From Thalassia testudinum (taxonomy: Eukaryota; Streptophyta; Magnoliopsida; Alismatales; Hydrocharitaceae): a stretch of DNA of 64,000 nt. The stretch spans positions 154,678,501 to 154,742,500 of the forward strand of contig JAZHRO010000063.1 of assembly GCA_037157565.1 (NCBI GenBank). Reading direction: 5' to 3'. The position numbers and the translations under genes are program-made. Shown one piece after another: positions 57,255 through 64,000 of the stretch. Position 1 is the stretch's first letter. The number at the start of each line of letters is the position of its first letter. The notes below the pieces were generated by a model. The model had not been told where the DNA came from. It saw nothing but the letters and a program-made list of their open reading frames with translations, and made no database searches.

Positions 57255-60200
57255 GTGGCTGCTTCGTCCGCACCTAGAGCTGAGGGGCGTACCAACGCCC
57301 TAACACACAGGGATGCCAGAGCTTCGGGATCCGTGGTAGCAGGTATGGTTTCAGTTTCTGGCAGACTCGTTTACACGCTTTTCGATTCCGGCGCTACGCA
57401 CTCGTTTGTCGCAGCCAGTTTCACAGTTAGTTTGGACCAGGATTATACATTGTTAGAGAATCCGTTCGTAATCAGAGGTCTGAGTGGTCAGCTGTTTGTA
57501 GCTGAGGAGGTGTACACGGGTTGCGGGGTCAGCATCGGGGGACACAGCCTGCCAGCTGACCTGATTATGATACAGATGGAGGACTTTGGAGTGATTCTGG
57601 GGATGGATTGGCTGTCCGCTTACCACGCCTTGGTAGACTGCTTTGAGAGGAAGATTGTCTTCTCCATTCCGGAGTTGCCTTCCTTCGAGTTTCACAGGCA
57701 GCCAGTGGATGGAGGTTTCAGGTGCATTTCGGCACTTCGGGCGGTGAGACTTTTGAGCCAGGGGTGTGAGGGCTTCTTAGCTTGTGTGGTGGCAGAGCAC
57801 AGCCCCGTGGCAGACTTCCAGAGCATCCCGGTGGTCAGAGAGTACCCCGACGTGTTTCCAGACGAGTTACCAGGACTACCGCCCGAGCGTGAGATCGAGT
57901 TTGAGATCTCACTAGTACCAGGGACCAGCCCCATCTCCACCGCGCCATACAGAATGGCACCGCTTGAGCTGCGAGAGCTCAAGTCTCAGTTGCAGGACCT
58001 TTTGGAGAAGGGTTTCATGAGGCCCAGTGCGTCTCCCTGGGGAGCCCTGGTACTGTTTGTGAAGAAGAAGGATGGGACCCTATGCCTTTGTGTGGACTAC
58101 CGACAGCTGAATAGGGTCACCATCAAGAACAGATATCCGCTGCCGAGGATTGACGATTTGTTTGACCAGTTGCGGGGTGCCACGGTGTTTTCCAAGATCG
58201 ACTTGAGGTCTGGATACCACCAGTTGAGGATCAGGGAGACCGACGTCTCCAAGACAGCTTTCCGCACCCGGTACGGACACTACGAGTTTTTGGTCATGCC
58301 GTTTGGGCTGACCAATGCCCCCGCTGCTTTCATGGACCTGATGAACCAGGTGTTCAGACCGTACTTGGACCAGTTTGGGGTGGTTTTCATAGATGTTGTA
58401 CTCATCTATTCTAGAGATCGGACGCAGCACGGACAGCACTTGCGGATGGTTCTGGACACTCTGAGACGACGCGGGTTGTATGCCAAATACAGCAAGTGCG
58501 AGTTCTGGTTGAGGGAGGTGACCTTTTTGGGTCATGTGATCTCTGGAGACGGCCTGGCGGTGGATCCCGCCAAGGTCGAGGCAGTGCTCAGGTGGGAGAG
58601 ACCACGTTCAGTCACTGAGATTCGCAGTTTCCTGGGACTGGCAGGTTACTACAGATGGTTCATCAGAGGGTTTTCGCAGATTGCACGTCCTATGACACAG
58701 TTGACTCGGAAGGATGTGCCTTTCGCTTGGACAGACGCCTGTGAGGCGTGTTTTCTGGAGCTGAAGGAGAGGTTGACCTCGGCTCCCGTGCTCACCATCC
58801 CTGACAGTAGTGGCGGGTTCGTTGTGTACACGGACGCTTCCTTGCAGGGGTTAGGAGGTGTGCTCATGCAGAGGGGTCACGTGGTCGCTTACGCTTCGCG
58901 GCAACTGAAGCCCCATGAGCATACCTACCCTACCCACGATCTAGAGTTGGCAGCTATTGTCTTCGCGCTGAAGACATGGAGGCACTACTTGTACGGTGAG
59001 ACCTTCGAGATTTTTACAGATCACAAGAGCCTCAGATATCTTTTTGACCAGAAGGAGCTCAACATGAGACAGAGACGTTGGTTGGAGCTCCTGAAGGACT
59101 ACGACTGCAGCATCTCCTACCACCCGGGAAAGGCCAATGTGGTGGCTGACGCCTTGAGCCGTAAGGCGCCCGCACGCTTGGCCAGTCTACAGTTACAGAG
59201 TTGCAGCCTTTTGGAGGAGGTGGGCAGTTGGCGACCTCTAGAGTTACGAGGGTACTGTGGGGTAGTGACGGTGACACGGCAGACCAGGCCAGAGTTGATA
59301 GACCGCATCATCACGGGACAGATGGCCGATCCGTACTTGCAGTCTTTGCGCGACAGAGTACTATCAGGGGACCCAGGGGACTTCTCTTTCACAGACCAGG
59401 TGTTACGCTTGAGGGGACGGCTGTGCGTCCCCAGAGACGAGGAGCTGTTGAGAGAGCTCCTGACTGAGGCACACGGTTCCAGATTCACCATACATCCCGG
59501 AAACACGAAAATGTACCATGACTTGAGAGGCGAATTCTGGTGGAGAGGGATGAAGCGGGATGTGGGTGAGTTCGTGCAGCAGTGCTTAGTGTGCCAGCAG
59601 GTGAAAGCAGAGCATCAGAGGCCTACAGGGCCGCTTCAGCCGCTTCCAGTGCCAGAGTGGAAGTGGGAGAGCATCACCATGGACTTGGTGGTGGGCTTAC
59701 CTGTTACCCAGCGAGGACACGACGCAGTCTGGGTAATAGTGGATAGATTGACGAAGACGGCACGATTCTTGCCGATCCGAGTCACTTTGGGACCAGCACA
59801 GTTGGCAGAGAGGTATATCCGTGATGTGGTGCGACTACACGGAGTTCCGCGGGAGATCGTATCCGACCAGGATACTCGCTTTACGTCCCAGTTTTGGGCT
59901 GAGTTTCAGCAGGCTTTGGGGACGAGTTTGAGGTTTAGCACGGCTTACCACCCCCAAACGGACGGACAGTCGGAACGCACGATACAGACACTTGAGGACC
60001 TTTTGCATGCCTGTGTACTAGACTGGAGGGGCTCTTGGGAGGAGCACCTGCCCCTGGCGGAGTTTGCATACAACAACAGCTATCACTCGAGCATCGGCAT
60101 GGCTCCCTACGAGGCTCTGTACGGACGGAAGTGCACGGCACCCTTGAGTTGGGTTGAGGTGGGGACCAAGTGGGAGGTTGGCCCCAGGTTGATCCGGCAG

Positions 60201-60752
60201 AGTCAGGAGGTAGTTGAGCAGATCCATAGACGACTCCGCACTGTCAGGAGCAGACAGAAGAGCTACGCAGATCGCAGACGCAGAGAGGTGCAGTTCGAGG
60301 TTGGGGACCACGTCTTTCTTCGTGTTTCGCCCATGAAGGGCTTACAGCGGTTTGGGGTGAGAGGGAAGCTCGCGCCGAGGTTCGTGGGGCCCTTTGAGGT
60401 CCTGGAGCGGGTTGGACCCGTTGCTTACAGACTGGCCCTTCCCCCGCAGCTTTCTGGTGTGCACGACGTGTTCCACGTGTCCAACCTCAGGAAGTACGTA
60501 GCCGATCCCAGCCACGTACTGAGTCACGAGAGCGTCGAGGTGAGCGACAACCTGACCTACCCCGAGCGGCCAGTACAGATCCTAGACCGAGCAGTCCGCA
60601 GGTTGAGACGAAAGCAAGTACCCCTGGTAAAGGTTTTGTGGAGGAGCCAGCGGTACGAGGAGGCTACCTGGGAGCCTGAGGCGCCAATGCGGGAGCGGTA
60701 CCCAGAGCTTTTCGCGGGTACGTCTTTTCGGACCGGCTTCGGTCCTCTTTGA
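57255..60752 (+). pseudogene. Tekay pol: protease, RT, RNase H, integrase, chromodomain
   Basis: Open from 56994 to 60752 in the gag frame. The count here is from 57255, which is a GTG and not a true start. Protease: [10 protein letters not shown] (D44) and ILGMDWL (about 115). RT: about 215-400, with [10 protein letters not shown] and [12 protein letters not shown]. The active site reads FIDVVLIYS, second Asp changed to Val (codon 381, 58395-58397). RNase H: VVYTDAS, DLELAA, TDHKSL, ADALSRK (about 520-640). Integrase: zinc-binding HHCC (about 740-785), TMDLVVG, SDQDTRF and SERTIQ giving D, D, E. The C-terminal chromodomain (about 1105-1153) has [20 protein letters not shown] and EEATWEPE, typical of Tekay and thought to steer integration to heterochromatin. 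It is expressed as one polyprotein in the family. This copy is inactive through the RT change and the gag stops. Confidence 0.95.
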
Positions 60753-60838
60753 GTTTGTTATGGTTATTTGGACATCCTTTTCCCGCACCCTAGTTGGCGC
60801 AAGTTTCGGGGACGAAACTTCCTTTGAGTTTGTTATAT
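60753..60838 (+). other. Tekay 3' untranslated spacer lacking a clear polypurine tract
   Basis: The usual Tekay tail aagtttcggggacgaaactt is present (60801-60820). The expected purine tract before the LTR is absent: cctttgagtttgttatattg stands there, a near repeat of ctctttgagtttgttatgg at 60745-60763. Confidence 0.7.
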
Positions 60839-63533
60839 TGTAACGAGCACGTGCCCCAGACGCCTTTTAAGACGTCTGGGAGGTGGCCCAGACGTCTGTC
60901 AAGACGTCTGGGATCACATCCAGACGTCTGACCAGACGTCCGGGATAGTTTACAGACGTCTGGCGAACAGTTATGCTCGCACGGGATATTCGTCTGCGCG
61001 CCTGTGCGCGCAGACCTGCGATTCTGCCTCTTTCTCTGCGGCTGCAGGCGGCTGCGACCGCCTTCTCTCTCCTCTCCGCGCGGCGTTAAAAGGGGGGAGG
61101 GGGCGCGCCTCCCCTCCCGTCTGCACCATCTTCCTCCTTCTACTCCTGCCTGTGCGCGAGAACGAGCGGACGCGAGGGCGCAGTGGTAGCCGCAGTGACC
61201 GCGGAGGAGCTGCGACGTGCGAAGGCGGGGCTCTGCCGTGAGGGCGAGCTCGCCAGGAGCGGCTTGGCCGGCCGGCGGAGGGCGCAGGGGGCGCAGATCG
61301 TCGTGGAGAGGGACCTGCTGCGGGCGGAGCAGCAGACGCGCGAGGTGCGACGCGGGCGGCGTCACGAGCGGAGGCCGAGTAAGGTTCTGATTCTGGAAAA
61401 ATTTCCAGAATCAGACGTCTGGATTGATATCCAGACGGCAGGGTCGACGTCTGTGAGATCATACAGACGTCTGAAAGGTGAGTTTCCGCTTTCTTCTTCT
61501 TTTTGTCGACTGACCGTACTGAGGGAGGGGGGTTGGCTGTGCGCAGGTCCTCTGATTCGTCATCTTTGCGAATCAAACGTCTGGAATTTGTACCAGACGG
61601 CGGGAGTGACCTCCAGACGTCTGGAGTGACCATCGGACGTCTGGGATCTAGGAAAGACGTCCCCACAAGCTTCTGGACGTCCGGGGAACCAAGCCGAACA
61701 GGTAATTCTCTGATCCACCGTTTAAGACGTCTGGAAGGAGTTCCAGACGTCTGATTTTGCACAGTATTGTCTTTCTAGACCCGTTTAGGGCCCGTTTGGG
61801 CTCCGTTTTCCGCGATTCGAGTTGCGTTCGTTTTAGAATTTATTCCTCTACCCGCCTACAGTAGCTATACACTGTTTTGAGACACTCCTTGTGTTTGATC
61901 CTTGTGATAGGACCTCGTTCGGTTGCAATCTTGAGAGTCGCGGAGGCGCGCGGGATTCCCGATCACGCCCCCATTACTCCCGTTGTACCTGGTAGAGTGG
62001 CTTTAAGTATTAATAAAATCTGTTAAAGTATGGAACCATAACTAGAACCTAGGGCATTCAATGAATCCTAGGAATGAGAAATATATGGAATGATAGCTCC
62101 TAGGTGTTGCATGAATCCTAGGGCCGGAAAACTAGATTGTATGATAGATCCTAGGATATGGCATGAATCGTAGGATGGAAAAACTAGTGGAATGTATATT
62201 ACTGCAGTCTTGGAAAAATGGAAAGGAATATATAAAGCTGCCTGTAAATTTAATTAACAGCTGCCTGTTATGCATAAAGAAACTTGTTTGAGATCATGGA
62301 ATTTGAGAACGTGAATCTGGAAAGTGAAACATATGATGTTCTGAGATAAAGAGCTGGAACCCTACGGGGAATTAGGAGTGGAACTCCTAGAAAGAAAAGG
62401 AATGGAACTGAGATGTAGTTTGTACTGTCTCTTGGGTACGCAGTACCAAGGGAAGTACCTGTACCTGTTTTAGTGCAGAGTGGGGCCAGCCGCCCCAGGG
62501 ACCCGGGGTTAGGATTGGCCGCTCTGTACCGACTTGTTGGCCCTCGTGTACGTAGTACCGAGGAGAGCTAGTAGTGTTAGGAGAGTCCTAGCTACCCCAC
62601 GGGCCCTGGGGTTCTGCTAGCCTCCTTCTCCGACTTGTTAGGCCCACTAGGGCAAACCAGGGTAGTCAGGCGAGGGTGCGTGGACTGTGGAGGGGCAAGG
62701 CCCCGGTTTGGTTACTGTAGAGGGGTTGGACCCCTGTTTCTGAGAGGGCTCTGCCCTGGTTCCGTGCTGTGCTTTGGGCGCACCCGTTAACGGAAACGAC
62801 TGACCGCGTGCCAGTGCGGGCTAGCTACCTGTGCGTTTATCGCGCGTGCCGTAGTCACCGTTACGTCTGTCAGTGACCTTGGGGTGGTTGACTGAGGGTA
62901 GGATCACCACGGGGGACTCTCCCGGCCAGGAGAGCACCACGTGCTACTTCTACTTTTGGAAAAGACTGCAATCAAGATCGTCCCACGAGGACATCCGAGA
63001 TCAAGTAAAGGATCTGAGAAGTAAATGAAATAGTGAGAAAAATTGAAAGATGTAAATAAAGGAAGTAATAGAACATAACAGCTACTGTACACTCTACTGT
63101 TGCCTTTAGTTAGTTTGCCACTCTACTCAGTGTTTTGCTGACGTGTTACACTCGTTACCTTTTTCAGGACCAGGTGTTGAGTAGCCAGGGTCGGCGGCTG
63201 CAGAGGACGCTGGGCCGAGTAGGGTCCAGTAGAGTTACCCCAGCTTTGTACCCCTTTTTGTTTCTGTTCTAGTGAGTAGTTTCTGTTTCCGCTGTACCTT
63301 CTTTACCTGCAGTTTTTGTTATATGATAAATGTTGTTTTACTGTTGTGGTGGTGCCTACTGTAGTAGTTTCTTTCCTTACTACTGTACTTTCTTACTGTT
63401 AGTTATATTCATGCTGAATGTGGTTTATTTTACTGTCTTTTGGTTACTTCCTCGTTAGACGACTGGGTCTTGGGATTAGTCGAGTCGGTCCGGTTCTCGT
63501 GTCTCGTAGGGACTCGGGAATCGGGTCGTTACA
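60839..63533 (+). mobile_element. Tekay element 3' LTR
   Basis: 2695 bp, TGTAACGAGC to TCGTTACA, followed by TSD CTTTG. Differences from the 5' LTR concentrate in the first 630 bp (about 20 substitutions and a 6-bp indel near 61180). Confidence 0.95.
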
Positions 63534-63538
63534 CTTTG

Positions 63539-64000
63539 GTGGTATGGTTTAAAAACATGTATTTCTTTTCTATGGAATATATTTTAGGACCATGTTAGAT
63601 GTTGGTTTTAGGTTTAGGTTTAGTTAATTGTGTGACATTAAAACCTAAATCTTGTGTTAGTTTTAGTTTTAATTATTTGAATTATCTTTTGTTTGGGTTT
63701 AGGTTTTAAGTTTTGGTTTAGAGTTAGGATTTATACATTACTTTAGATTTAGGGTTAACACATATGTATGGCTTAATTGTGTCTGTACTAGCTAGTTTAA
63801 CTTTAGTATTAAATTAATTGTTGAGGTTTTTAATAGCATAGAAGTTAGTAATTTAAGCTATTATGTGTTTTTGAAATTCCAGGTTGTTCGCAATAGACAC
63901 TCGAAGGCTTTGGAGGTAAGTTTTAAAAACATCTATTTATTTTTTGTGGTATATATTTTAGGACAATGTTAGATGAGAGGGGTGTCCACAAATTACATTT
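63539..64000 (+). repeat. CACTA interior: tandem repeat, rest of copy 2 and copy 3
   Basis: The array continues after the Tekay element, with anchor gttaattgtgtg at 63623 and the 33-nt core at 63883-63915 followed by GTAAG. The next unit would begin at the window edge. Confidence 0.75.

Larger units (their letters stand above)
53109..63533 (+). mobile_element. Tekay/Del-type chromovirus (Ty3/gypsy), complete but defective
   Basis: LTRs 53109-55809 and 60839-63533, TSD CTTTG (53104-53108 and 63534-63538). Initiator-Met primer site; a single gag-pol frame ending in a chromodomain. LTRs differ at roughly 40-45 positions by my line-by-line reading (about 1.6%) plus a 6-bp indel, so it is the youngest insertion in view. 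Coding defects are listed under gag and pol. Confidence 0.95.
51390..64000 (+). mobile_element. CACTA-type DNA transposon, left end (right end outside window)
   Basis: It starts CACTACTAGAAAA, the typical terminal inverted repeat start of En/Spm (CMC) elements, abruptly inside H integrase. The subterminal 260 bp hold several GTCGT/ACGAC motifs (about 51446, 51501, 51557, 51648), as expected for transposase-binding repeats. A C/T-rich block and a tandem repeat of about 376 bp follow. No transposase domain is recognisable before the window ends. A Tekay element is inserted at 53109. The 3-bp target duplication cannot be tested. Confidence 0.65.

Overview
The window is repeat-rich plant nuclear DNA. 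It holds no intact host gene, rRNA, tRNA gene or CRISPR array. Almost all of it is LTR retrotransposons nested inside one another, plus one DNA transposon. The retroelement lineages (Athila-like and Tekay/Del-like Ty3/gypsy, CACTA) and the initiator-Met and Asp primer-binding sites point to an angiosperm. The species cannot be read from this window.

Insertion history, read from LTR pairs, target-site duplications (TSDs) and interrupted reading frames. H is an old + strand Athila-like pol that starts at 2861-3138 and resumes at 49414-51389. F inserted into H at 3139-49408 with TSD ATTAT, and removing F rejoins the H pol frame. D is the 3' end of a related element at 1-2860, abutting H. Inside F lie E (8078-15883, minus strand, TSD ATCGA/ACCGA), C (20438-45536, plus, TSD CATAA), then B inside C (22861-40770, plus, TSD AGTAG), then A inside the 5' LTR of B (23621-34900, minus, TSD CCAGT). 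To the right, H integrase is cut at 51390 by a CACTA-type transposon that runs off the window. A young Tekay-type chromovirus (53109-63533, TSD CTTTG) sits inside that transposon.

A, B and H carry Athila-like gag, protease, reverse transcriptase, RNase H or integrase, all broken. C and E have the same element architecture and tRNA-Asp-type primer sites but no gag-pol. Instead each carries one shared ORF of about 485-500 codons (E: 12865-11409 minus; C: 41015-42523 plus), homologous from start to stop and with no function I recognise. D matches C and E in its LTR and 3' internal region; its coding part is outside the window.

C, D, E, A, B and F share 3' signals: a hairpin TTGCTAGGGACTAGCAA just before a GGCATGGGGG-type polypurine tract. 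The five elements with the region in view also share a second internal polypurine module, GAGGACATTG followed by GGCATGGGGG. The simplest reading is a family of gag-pol-less elements with a novel protein that borrows Athila-type machinery. This is the best candidate here for an undescribed system.

The Tekay element has a single gag-pol frame with three in-frame stops, a changed RT active site (FIDV in place of FIDD), no recognisable terminal polypurine tract, and LTRs studded with the palindrome AGACGTCT. The remaining stretches (about 4.4-8.1 kb and 15.9-20.4 kb) look like pieces of other LTRs and hairpin-rich non-coding DNA.
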